From positions 868,001 through 932,000 of the forward strand of contig JBAJFE010000039.1 in the NCBI GenBank assembly GCA_037903355.1: 64,000 bases of DNA, read 5' to 3'. Source of the DNA: Trichuris trichiura. Its lineage: Eukaryota; Nematoda; Enoplea; Trichinellida; Trichuridae. A model generated the notes under the pieces. That model made no database searches and had not been told where the DNA came from. It worked only from the letters and a program-made list of their open reading frames with translations. A program made the translations under genes and the position numbers. Positions 45,967-55,873 of this stretch are shown one piece after another (within the stretch, counting starts at the first letter, position 1; every line of letters starts with the position of its first letter).

Positions 45967-47085
45967 ATGATGGAGACGGGCGTCACGCTGTGGCAATTTT
46001 TGCTCGAATTGTTGCTGAGCAAGGAGCACGGCGACATAATTCAGTGGACAAATGCGGACGGCGAATTCAAGCTGCTCAATGCTCAAGAGGTGGCTCGCCT
46101 TTGGGGTCTCAGAAAGAATAAACCGAACATGAACTACGACAAGTTGTCACGTGCGCTGCGCTACTACTACGACAAGAACATCATAAGAAAGGTGCTTGGT
46201 CAGAAGTTTGTTTACAAGTTTGTCGCCTTTCCGGAAAATGGTCGAAGCGAAATGGTCAACTATTTTATGAAGATGAACCCAACTGTTGCCGTCCAAGAGC
46301 AGCAGCAACAGTCGTCGTCATCGTCGTCGTCTTCGTCGGTTAAAGAGTACGCAGTTGCTGTGGGTTGCTATGTTCCCGGCAAAAGGCAACCGAAATCGCC
46401 ATGCTCAACGGCTTCCTGCGAGGAAGCGGACGTCGTCGATTATCGAACGGCGACAAGTCCCCAAGCGAGAACCACAAGCGGTTGTGGTGGTGCTGGTGCC
46501 AATCGTAAGCGCAAATTAGACTCCGAGGCGCCGGACAGCGATATGTCGTCGGCCGTAAGCTCACCGGTGAGCGCCAACGTGACGACCTTGTCGCCCGCCG
46601 GCGACGAGGGTGGTGCCAGCGTCATTGGTAAGGAATCGTCGTCGTCATCATCGGCCATTGCTGACGAATCGGGGGCGCCCGCTGTGCGCAAACGCCTTTC
46701 TAAACCAAAGCCGTTTCCATTGAACCTCTCCGCCTTGAACCCGCCTTATTCGGCTATGCAGCAGACGTTGAATGTTGGAACGCTGACGTCGCCGCTGTTT
46801 CAAACTGGAGGGCTCAATCCCTACCTAGCAAGCCCATTAAGCTTTTGGAACTCGTTGAGTCCGTTGTCTCTTAGCCCAATGTTTTGCTCTCCGCCACCGT
46901 CGACATTCCAATTTCCATCGGTTATAGGCAGCCCGACGTGGGGTGGTCCGGCTTCTCACTATTTTTTTGGCAGTCATTTAGCCGCTCCATCCAATCACGG
47001 TATGTCGCTTAAGGGCGGTGGGCCTTCGTCTCTGGACGTCAATAGATTGGTGCTGACCTCGCACGACCCGGCGCCGGCGGTTTAA
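45967..47085 (+). CDS. lin-1: LIN-1/ELK-type ETS transcription factor
   Basis: DNA-binding ETS factor of the ternary-complex subfamily, nuclear; in C. elegans LIN-1 represses vulval fate and is switched by ERK (MPK-1). Start at the ATG pair 45967/45970, placing the ETS domain at the very N-terminus (about residues 8-88), as in ELK/LIN-1: [24 protein letters not shown]-like [37 protein letters not shown] and [13 protein letters not shown]. Two ERK docking elements are visible: a D-site-like basic/hydrophobic stretch ([15 protein letters not shown], about residues 240-255) and a DEF motif FQFP at 46906-46917 (residues 314-317), surrounded by many SP/TP sites. Poly-Ser tracts lie near residue 118 and in the middle. 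372 aa, all in one exon. The longer open frame upstream lacks an ATG and is 5' UTR/intron. Confidence 0.92.
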   Translation: MMETGVTLWQFLLELLLSKEHGDIIQWTNADGEFKLLNAQEVARLWGLRKNKPNMNYDKLSRALRYYYDKNIIRKVLGQKFVYKFVAFPENGRSEMVNYFMKMNPTVAVQEQQQQSSSSSSSSSVKEYAVAVGCYVPGKRQPKSPCSTASCEEADVVDYRTATSPQARTTSGCGGAGANRKRKLDSEAPDSDMSSAVSSPVSANVTTLSPAGDEGGASVIGKESSSSSSAIADESGAPAVRKRLSKPKPFPLNLSALNPPYSAMQQTLNVGTLTSPLFQTGGLNPYLASPLSFWNSLSPLSLSPMFCSPPPSTFQFPSVIGSPTWGGPASHYFFGSHLAAPSNHGMSLKGGGPSSLDVNRLVLTSHDPAPAV

Positions 47086-49440
47086 CCGCCTAAACGCCTG
47101 TTTTGTTCGGCTTTAAAAGAGAAGAAAAGACCCACCCTTCGGCATCTCTCTTCCCGTGTTGCGATAGTTTTCTTTCCCTACCTTTAGCCAGCTCAAGCTG
47201 TGCCTTCCGTCCGTTCTTTTTTTTTCGTTTCTAAACTTTTATGCCACACACATACACGCGGACGTGCTAGCCTTTCGCAAGTGCCTCGCAGCGATGTTGC
47301 TCGTCGACGCTTTTAACGTTTTTTTTTCTGCCCACCGTTGCTGCGTCTGTGTACAGTTGATGGTGTCCTTTTCCTTTTTGACGAAGACGTTGACCGGAGA
47401 GTAAAAAGTTCCGTCTCGCGCGACTTCGATCAACACGGTGGATGCGGTGTTTCCTTATAGGGGCAAATTTGACGAAGAAAACAAATGGTTGATGTTTAAA
47501 TGGCCTTTTCGCATTGGATGCGGCTATAAGAGCCACTGTTTGCTTATCGTATCGAACGGAAGGCAGCACTTTTAAATGAGGTCAGCTAATCGGGCGTTGT
47601 TGTATTTGTTCAGCTGTTTTCGGTAGTTGACTTGGCTTAGCACTAAGTGCCAACGGTGGTTTGGCAAACATTTTGCCCTCATCTGGCCGAGCGCTACGCT
47701 ACCATGCTACCGTATCGTCCTTCGTTGATCTCGCCGCTGTTGTAGGGTCGCCGAGGTCGTCATGGGCCGACCTCGTACGCACAATAGGCGGTGGCCACGA
47801 TGACGACGACATCCGTAGCCGCCGGGTTGTCGCGGTGAAAGCGCCAACCGGTCAACCGGTCGTCATGGCCGATCTGTCACCGTTGACCTGTTTTGAGCAC
47901 CGCTATTACAACCTTTTCAAATTGCTCCCTAACGGACGGTCGCTTTGTTGGACGTATGTCCTTGACGTGGTTATATCGGTCCATAGTGCCACCTGATCGG
48001 CTCAAGTCGCTTGTCAATTTGTTTCGTACAACTTCTTGCCTCTATAGGCCCTCTACGATTGAAGCAATGCCTTTTGCTCTTTGTAATAAGTCCTTATGCA
48101 AATTAACAATTCAAAGATGAAGATATGAGCATTGTAAGAGCGTCCGCGAGATGGAGGAGAAATGCAATTCAACAAGAGCCGGCATTTGCTACTAACACGT
48201 TGGGACCTAATTTTTTGAATTTTTTCGTACCTTAAATGGTCGACTAAGAAAATCGCAATTGCCTGGAACGATAGTAAACGCGAGCGATCATAACGCTTAG
48301 TAGGTGTCTTGCTGACGTCAGTTTCATTTTTTACCAAAGAGTAGCTTCATCTTTCATTTCGAGCGCGTCTTCGTATTGTCCTTCACTTGCAGCACCCTTT
48401 CGTTGCCGTTAACGTTCATAATTAAACTAAGCGAGCATTCAGAATAAATTCTTGCGGAAAGTACAGAAAACATTTCGAAAATGCTCTTCTTCTGCGATCA
48501 GTAATGTTAGAAATGTTCATCTTGCGAGCTGGCAATGATTATGAAAATTTAAAGCGATTTTATGCTAATTTACAGTAAACAACCTTCTCTTGACTGGTAA
48601 TCATTCTTTATATCAAATAGTGGAGCGTCGAGAGTCGCTTGCCGGATGGGAGTCTCATTTGTTCAACAAAAGTCCCAATTTTCCTGATTACGCAATCGTA
48701 CGCGTAAGAGAATTTTTGTTTTGCCACATTCTTGTCCTGTCTCACTGGTGCGGGAAGGCGCTTTTTCAACAGCCACTGGTACTTCAACGGTGAATTTACC
48801 TCGGTAAGCTAAAGTTGTTTTTTGTGCTTCGGTAAAGAGTAGTTGTTAAATAGTTTTTTAAAAACTTTGTTCATTGAACAAATGCGGGGCTTATTTAGCT
48901 CAGGTTTCACGCGAACCTTCAATTTTTTTAGCAGCCTCCAATCAGCTAGAAGAGGCAGCATCCATTTCTCATACAGTAACCAATAGTGAAAGTAGGTTAG
49001 CTAACGCTGCCGCGTAGCCGTAGACTTTGAATGTAGTTCGCAAAACTTCATGCTCCGTAAAAAATTGCTTGAGAATTCGAAAGACGCAACTTAAATGGAT
49101 AGTACAATTTTTTTGCAAATCATTCTTGAATGTTCTGCGTTGGTGGGCCTGATTTGGCAATTTGCGTTAATCGACTGCCACGAAGGCTCAACTGCGCCTG
49201 TTCCTTTGGCCTTCCAGGTGTTGAAAATGCAACAATGATTTTTGATCGCTATGTGCTTCCGGTATGAATATAATCGGCCGCCCAAGCGCACCGAAATGCC
49301 CTGAACGTCGCGGCATACGTCGCCTGTGAGAGCTTCAACCGTAAGAGGAAGAACACAGGAACTAAATGGACGACGAAAAGCCATACTAACGACCGCTTGG
49401 TTCTCTTACATAAAGAAATTTGGGCCCTTGTTTCCCTGGG
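47086..49440. other. lin-1 3' region and intergenic
   Basis: GC-richer up to about 47.95 kb (probable lin-1 3' UTR and flank), then AT-rich. Open frames are short and show no similarity. Confidence 0.4.
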
Positions 49441-49445
49441 CCCCG

Positions 49446-49625
49446 CGAAATGTCTACCGTTTCTCATAAAATGCAGGTTCTTTTCTGAAAACAAGTACTC
49501 ATCATCCTGTTCCGTCGTTAAGTAATCTTAAGTCGAATTCCAATTTTTGCGTTCACATTTAAAGGGGCTGCAGAGCGACCTGAATTTTTCGAATAAAGAA
49601 CCTGCATTTTGTAGGTTACGGTAGT
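49446..49625. repeat. inverted pair of repeat fragments
   Basis: AAAATGCAGGTTCTTT at 49468-49483 is the exact reverse complement of AAAGAACCTGCATTTT at 49595-49610. Both arms extend into sequence resembling the far end of the dispersed repeat at about 52450-52490 (GGAACCTGCATTTCTC...ACGGTAG). This looks like a foldback remnant of the same repeat family. Confidence 0.65.
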
Positions 49626-50261
49626 TTGTTTGCGAGGCTTTGTGAAACTGAACCTGGAATTAAGAAGTGCGTTCAATGAATACATTTTGCTTAGGAAGGT
49701 GCTACATGCAATAGCATATATTCGTTAAAGACTTAGGATCCGTAAAGCCAATGTAAGCTTGCCCCCCGCGATTAGCTAATTTAACGGTCTTTGCGAAAAG
49801 TCGAAATACTTTAATGTTCTTTTCATTTAATTTTGGCGTTCTGATGGAGCAGGTGCCGCGCAACAGCAAAAATTGTCTTCCGACTTGAGAAGTAAATTTT
49901 TGCCACGCATTCACGAGTTACCGACATGGCTGACCATTTCGGAGCGCCCTGTTTTTTTTGATATATGACCAATAGCTTTACGTTTTGCGGATGTATTATT
50001 GCGTCGTACTGGAGATGAACGGTAAAATGATAGTTAGGTACAATGGAGCTGCATTTTACTTTTCAAGTTTTAAACTCATAAGTAATCTTGGTTTAAATTG
50101 GTGATGATTTTCAATAGTACTACCCCATTTGTGCTGTATGCAATTGTCGCTGAGCGTCGCAGTAAGCTTGGCTGTTCCGCTGGTCCCGCCAACAAAATCT
50201 TTACCTTTCAGGATTTATAATTTGCCACCAAAATATCACGTTACGACATAGTTTATGAGCG

Positions 50262-51856
50262 ATGCATGTTCGTTTGGCCGTAGCAGTATGGATTGGAATT
50301 GTCCTTGCCTTTGCGGCGTGTAAAACTGAAGATTGCGAATTCGTCCGGATTGTAAAGCCGAGCGTTAATGGCGGTCCTACTTTGGTTCGCTGTCTAAAGC
50401 TGTTGAGAAGAAACAGCGAAATAGATTATTTGCTAAAGCAGAACCGGAACTCAAACGCTGCTGTGACGACTGACAGCGTATGTCGAAAGCGATGCAATGC
50501 CGGGCGCCTTGCGCGACTTGAGACAATACAGAATGTGGTCTTATTACCTCGGGAAGACCTAATTTTGATTGGCAGAAGACGAAACAGGAAAAGCAATTGG
50601 GAAGCTATTGAAAAGACGTTCCACGACATTATCAGTACCTTTCAAAACAAGAAGCATAAACTAGCTATTGTATCGAAGACAATCGAGCCTCTCTGTATCC
50701 GTTACAACAAAGAAAAAGCTCCTTCTGCACTTTCTTATTATCAGTGCAAAGATTCACGGCCATGGAAAGCTTTTCTGTGCGAGTGTGACGTCGAAATAAC
50801 TTGCGAAATCGAAAAGCCTTGTACATATAGGCACCTAGGAGACATATGCGAACCTGCAGCTTACAAATGGCCTTCCGCAGCAGCTGGCGTGTGCCCGGCC
50901 CTTCAGTGCACCTGTAACCCCTGTGAGGCGACGCAGTGGACCTCTTGGGTGCAAACGGCAACTTGCGGACCGGCTATCAGCTACCGCCTTAGGCCTGAAA
51001 ATCGCAGCGTTGAAACTTCTTGCGGTTTAGAGAACATAACGCGTAGTAGCGCCTGCTGTACTCAGCTTGTGAATATCAACCTGGGAAGTTGTAACGAAAA
51101 GGAATCGAGGAGACATAAACGACAGGGTGGCAACAATACTGCAGCCGCCGGTAGTGAAAACAAGGGTGGAGAAAACGCAGCTACCCCTCCACAGGAGAAG
51201 ACTGATCCTCCCGCTCAACCGGACCAGAACCCTCCTCCCCCTGCCGAACCAAGCGACACCGATGAGACTCAAACTGACACAGATACTGGAGTGGATTCCG
51301 GAAAAGCAAAAAAGAGCAAACCGAAGCCACCAGAAAAACAGGAAGAGGGTGCGCTTAGTTCATGTGACAATAAACGCTAATAAATTATTTTACTTTAGAA
51401 CCTAACTATGCATTCATATGGATCATCGCCGGCATGTTGTTTGCATGTATTTTGTTCCTCGTAAAGCAGCAAAAGGTAAGAATTTATTGCCGTGCCAGTC
51501 ATCAGTGTAGAAAGGGGAGAATTATTCTCAAACCACCATCACCTACAGGTCTTTGGGGTCGGTTACTTACGAATTTAGCTTTGTAAGTGGGATTTGATTT
51601 CTTTTCAAAAGTTGTAGACAAAGAATAGCTAACGGATAAACCTTGAGCTTCACATGCAAAGCCAAACAATTGGCTCAACCGCTGAGGTTACCCTCGCTCT
51701 GAAGTATAATCAGGTACGAAATTTCAGTCCATCAAGCGGTGGTTTAAGAAGAAGAAATCTTCAAAAAGCAAAAGTAAAAATACAAGCGAAATATCAATGA
51801 GGTCGCAGAGCAAAACTGAATCTAAAGCTTCAACGGTAGGAAGGGGAAAGTACTAA
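50262..51856 (+). CDS. type I membrane protein with TSP1-like module and RRHKR site
   Basis: Three exons: 50262-51348, 51399-51475, 51728-51856; phases agree and the first intron is 50 nt; about 430 aa. Start ATG 50262 with a signal peptide (VRLAVAVWIGIVLAFAAC). The ectodomain is Cys-rich; around residues 216-265 ATQWTSWVQTATCGP...YRLR resembles a thrombospondin type 1 repeat. A basic RRHKR at about residue 285 could be a proprotein-convertase site. Then comes a long Pro/Thr/Glu/Asp-rich stalk (about 290-360), a transmembrane helix (AFIWIIAGMLFACILFLV) and a Lys/Ser-rich tail (SIKRWFKKKKSSKSKSK) ending GRGKY. I do not recognise the family; an adhesive or ligand-like surface protein is inferred. 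Confidence 0.75.
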
Positions 51857-52219
51857 CGCGATTCGAATAATATGAACATGGTACCTACTGTTTTGGCTGA
51901 CGAAATAACCGACTGTCGTTAAGATAAAACTATTAATTGCTGCGTGAAAGATTATTAAAGACTTTTTACGAAGCCCGACAACTTCACATTTTTTGTCAGT
52001 AAATATGGTAAGTATCAATAATGCATATTCGTTTTTCTTTCATCAGTTTCACGACTGCATGTGTGCCTGATCAAGGGAATTCTTATCCTGGTTATTCTCT
52101 GAGATCCATTGCTTCCTTAGATTAGATGTAAAAAGAACATGCAAATTTTTGTGTTAGCATAACCTTCAATCATATTGGCATATCGAGCTCGTAAAAATTG
52201 TTCAAATTTTGTTTCCTGT
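51857..52219. other. intergenic, nothing recognised
   Basis: AT-rich spacer after the TSP1-like gene. No gene seen. Confidence 0.45.
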
Positions 52220-52300
52220 CGGTTGGCTGGGTTCAAGTATGTTGTAGTACAAAAAACTGCCGGGCGAAAGCTGGTTGCAGTCGACGCAGTGTCTTCGCGC
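52220..52300 (-). pseudogene. partial duplicate of fusogen coding sequence
   Basis: GTTGGCTGGGTTCAAGTA, then ACAAAAAACTGC.GGGCGAAAGC and TGGTTGCAGTCGACGCAGTG closely match 54250-54320, which is coding (minus) in the fusogen gene. The copy has a few base changes and a 7-8 base insertion that breaks the frame, and it covers only the membrane-proximal segment (the YLNPAN stretch). Its right edge abuts the dispersed repeat copy at 52301. It is a non-functional fragment. Confidence 0.8.
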
Positions 52301-52490
52301 CTCACCATCATACTGTAATTTTGCTAGTCATCCTGTCCTGCCCTTACCCAAGCCTAAGTCTAAACGTAAGGCTTGCGTTTTGGTAAAAGTGTAAAAAGGT
52401 GGTTGACGTGCTCTCAAGTAAAGGCACAACAATTTAAAGGCACGCTTGCCAGAAAGGAACCTGCATTTCTCAGACGGTAGAGTGACTAAG
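52301..52490 (+). repeat. dispersed repeat, copy 2
   Basis: Starts CTCACCATCATACTGTAATT, then GTCATCCTGTCCTGCCCTTA and CCCAAGCCTAAGTCTAAACG. It aligns with 40938-41112 over about 160 bp and continues into the AACCTGCATTT...ACGGTAG segment that also occurs at 49.5 kb. Confidence 0.7.
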
Positions 52491-54071
52491 AGATAAGATC
52501 CCAATTAATTCGTCCCTTCGAACTTACAACGAGCAACAGTGATGCTAAACCCTTCACTGGTGTTGAAAATGGTGCTAAACTCTTCAATGGTAAACCCAAA
52601 TAAATCTGTGCAGGTGAATCGCTGAAAACGTTCTGTTTTTGCATTGTAATCGCGCGAGACTCCTGACGTGCTGTGTATCTGTTGAAATGATTTTTTGCTA
52701 TTTCAATGCATCATCAGGACGTCAGTAAAGCAGTGATTCGGGCGAAATGGCAAAACGCAATGTAATCGCACTGTACTACTATCCTGAAAACAAATATCAA
52801 TATGCAATTGCGTCTTCCGCGGTGGCAGCTGGTTATAACCGATTAATGCGGGAAAGCAATCTCGGTGTTTTCCGGAAAAAATATTCGAAATGGAACAACA
52901 GTTTGGCAAAGTCGAGCCACCAAAGCCTTTTTCAATGGATTTTGTTTCGCTACCAGCTTATTCAGTAATTTAGAACTGCTCCCGCTTTAAGAAGCCGTTC
53001 CGAGTGTGATCTTCCGAACAAGCATTATTGTCTAAATCGCTTATTTCGATCTAAAGTTTTTTGCAACTTCCCCAAAATGCTCACGGGAAGCAAATACTGA
53101 AATCATTCGAAGGTTCTAACAGTGGCTTGCTGCAGCATTGCATTGGTAAGTCTCGCTGCTGCTGCGAGTAAGAAGTTGTGCCTTTAAATTTATTACGCTT
53201 TTTAGGCTTACAACGTGAGATAAGTGCGTCAGGAAAAATCTTGACTAGCACAGTACGCTGGAATTTGAAGTTCAGGTTCTAGAGTCGTGCTAGTTTAACA
53301 TATTCCAACAACATTGTTCGCAGATATGTTCCAAAAAATTATGGGAAGACTTCCCGCACGTGAAAAGCGTATTTTTCTCTCTTAAAATGCGTACGCTTGT
53401 GATCTTTCCAAGCTTTGAACGACTTAAACGGCTTCAGCCCTTTATTTTGAAAGATCAATCAAGGAAGACTGTTAGAACATGCTGGCCTAAAAGTGGTCTT
53501 ATTTTATTGTTGCCGATCTTTCGGTGAGGCTACAATTTACTAAATTTTCGAGTTTTTGTTGAAAGAGCTTTCAGCCAGGATAGAGTGAAACGTTTGGCAC
53601 TGAGCAAATTAATGCCGCGAAAGTAAAGCCAGTTAACGGTGTATATACCGTAGAGTTTTTCCTATAACAATAACTAGCTGTTGCCATTATTTTTACTCAG
53701 ATGTATCGCTTGCGCGGGAGAACGGTATGTCCTTTCAACATTCTTCGTATACCGTTGTTTCTTACTTAGGCTGAAGAAAGTTGTGAATCTACATTTCAAA
53801 TTGAACAAAAAAATTTAATTAGCCAAGAATAATTCGAGTTAGCGAAGAAAGACTTTGAATGCAGCTGGCTGGCTGGACAGATTCCAGAACGAAAATTTTG
53901 TGTCTTCATTAATGTCTGACAGGTTGTGCACATTCCACGGCTTTATGCATCCTTTGTGGCGGTTGGATACTTGTAACAGCTTTTGATGGATTGCTTGTCC
54001 GCCGAAACAAAATCTGTCGCACATTTTCCCGTTTGAAATAGATTTCTTCAATTAATTGGCACCGGCGGTGA
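52491..54071. other. intergenic, nothing recognised
   Basis: Short frames only; an ATG-initiated plus frame at 52747-52968 has no domain. Contains the 3' flank of the fusogen gene. Confidence 0.4.
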
Positions 54072-55873
54072 TTACGTTGATTCGCGAGCATGCTTCTTCG
54101 AACCGGACGAAGAACAGACGGACCATACCACTACCGGACAAAGAAGCCGCCTGCATAGCGCAATAACTATAAGTGCTACTACTCCGTAGAAGGCGACTTC
54201 GAGACCCACGGCCAACGCTTCGGACCATCCATTGACACCTTTAACCCAGTTGGCTGGGTTCAAGTAGGACAAAAAATTGCTGGGCGAAAGCTGGTTGCAG
54301 TCGACGCAGTGTCCTTGCGCTTGCACCCATCCATGGGGCATCTCCAACAGAGGTAGCGGTTCCGCGCTGTAGGATATCCATCGGCATTTTCGTAAATCCG
54401 CCTTTTCGTACGGATGCAGACATATCCATTTCGAAGAGTTCACGCTGGCCGGTACCCCAATAAGGATCGACACGTTCCTGATGCTCTCGCAACCTACGTA
54501 GCTGCTAAAGGCGAATTCCATTTTGTCTTCGACGTTCGAATCGAACACCTCACCAATGAGCGTTCCTTTTGCTTTGAACATTGTGATGTTCAGGTAACGA
54601 TTCGACTTTGAGTCCATTTGGACGACGCCTGTAAAATCACCCATCTCGGAACCATGGTAGTAGAGCGTGAAACTGGTTGTTTCATTAAAATTGATGGTCA
54701 GTTGAATGCCTGGTGATTCGTTCTGTTCAACGAGGACTTGTCTTGACGTACCGCTTCGATCCACAAGTCGGATATTGCTGATCCATTTTTCGGATTTAGT
54801 CACGGGATGGCCTAGAAACACGGACTCTTGGTCGTTCTTGCTCTCCTCTTTCTTAACTGTCGACGCGTAAAAATCGACATTGTACGTTTCCGAGTATTCT
54901 TGCTGTTGGCAATTCGTGGTATGCAAAAAATGGCCTGCCTGAATTTTGATGCGTCCATTTCTGATGTCCCAACGTTGCTTGTCTTCTTGCCAGCGAAACC
55001 AGCCGATCTTATTGACGCTGTGCTCGTGAAAACGATTTATGGGCACTCCATGTCGGAGCGTCAAATCTTGGTCGCCAGTTTTGTAAAAGTACATACTTTC
55101 CTTGAGCTGCCAAGCAGCTCTGACGCCGCTAAGCTGTACTTGTATGGAATTCTTTTCTAATTCTATCCGTTGGGGTTGCGTTGTGATCGCCTTAAAATGA
55201 GCGGGCGTTATTCGCGTTTCTACTGATACTATACAACCTCGAATTGTTCCTCCTTGATAATTTCCCAATTGTGCTGCCGTTTGCTGAGCATGTAGTAACG
55301 GAATCTGGCTATGTTAAGCGGCTGACCAAGATATACGGCGTCAAAACGCCAGTTGCGCAACGGTTTCACTGTTACTTCGCAACAAAGGTCCGCTTCTCCC
55401 GACAGCTGACAGCCAGTTGCGGGTTGATGAGCATGGTATGTTCTTACGCAAAAAGCTTGTGACGAACTGCAATTCTTGTAACTGTATCCAACGGAACAGT
55501 GGTCGTCTCCTCCTGGGCAATCGCAAATGCAGTCGGACGACAATTGAGGTATACCGAAAATATATTGTTCCCGTATGGGATAAAGCTGATGCGCTTTCTC
55601 GTAATGTATTGCGTGCATTATAGTTGTGTTGTAGATATCTCTCGTGCTGCTATCATTGTTCGGTGTTGGCAATTCGGCTTCATCTACTTCAACGAAAAAA
55701 CATGCCGTCTCGTCTAGGCCAAGCTGAACTTGAGCTGCCATTGTAACACTGACCGTAGCTGCATCTAAGTGTACAGATCGGATCTGGCCCGTTATCACAC
55801 TTGTTCTTGTGCAGTGTGGAAGAGTCGAAACAACGGCGATCATGCAGGTGAGAACAACCAACAGCGTAACCAT
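54072..55873 (-). CDS. EFF-1/AFF-1 family cell-cell fusogen
   Basis: Nematode FF-family fusogens are type I membrane glycoproteins with a class II-like fold that fuse epidermal and other cells when present on both partners. Two exons: 55238-55873 and 54072-55190, separated by a 47-nt intron (GAG/GTTGTA...TTTTAAG) that restores frame; 584 aa, within the family's usual range. Features: signal peptide (residues 1-18), clustered cysteines with CICDCPGGDDHC at 115-126 followed by SVGYSYKNC, N-glycosylation sites (for example NTT, NCS), a Cys-rich membrane-proximal region (QGHCVDCNQLSPSNFLSYLN), one transmembrane helix (about 536-558) and a short Cys/Ser/basic tail. No break or missing cysteine cluster seen. 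EFF-1 versus AFF-1 orthology cannot be decided by eye. A fragment of this coding sequence is duplicated at 52220-52300. Confidence 0.88.
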
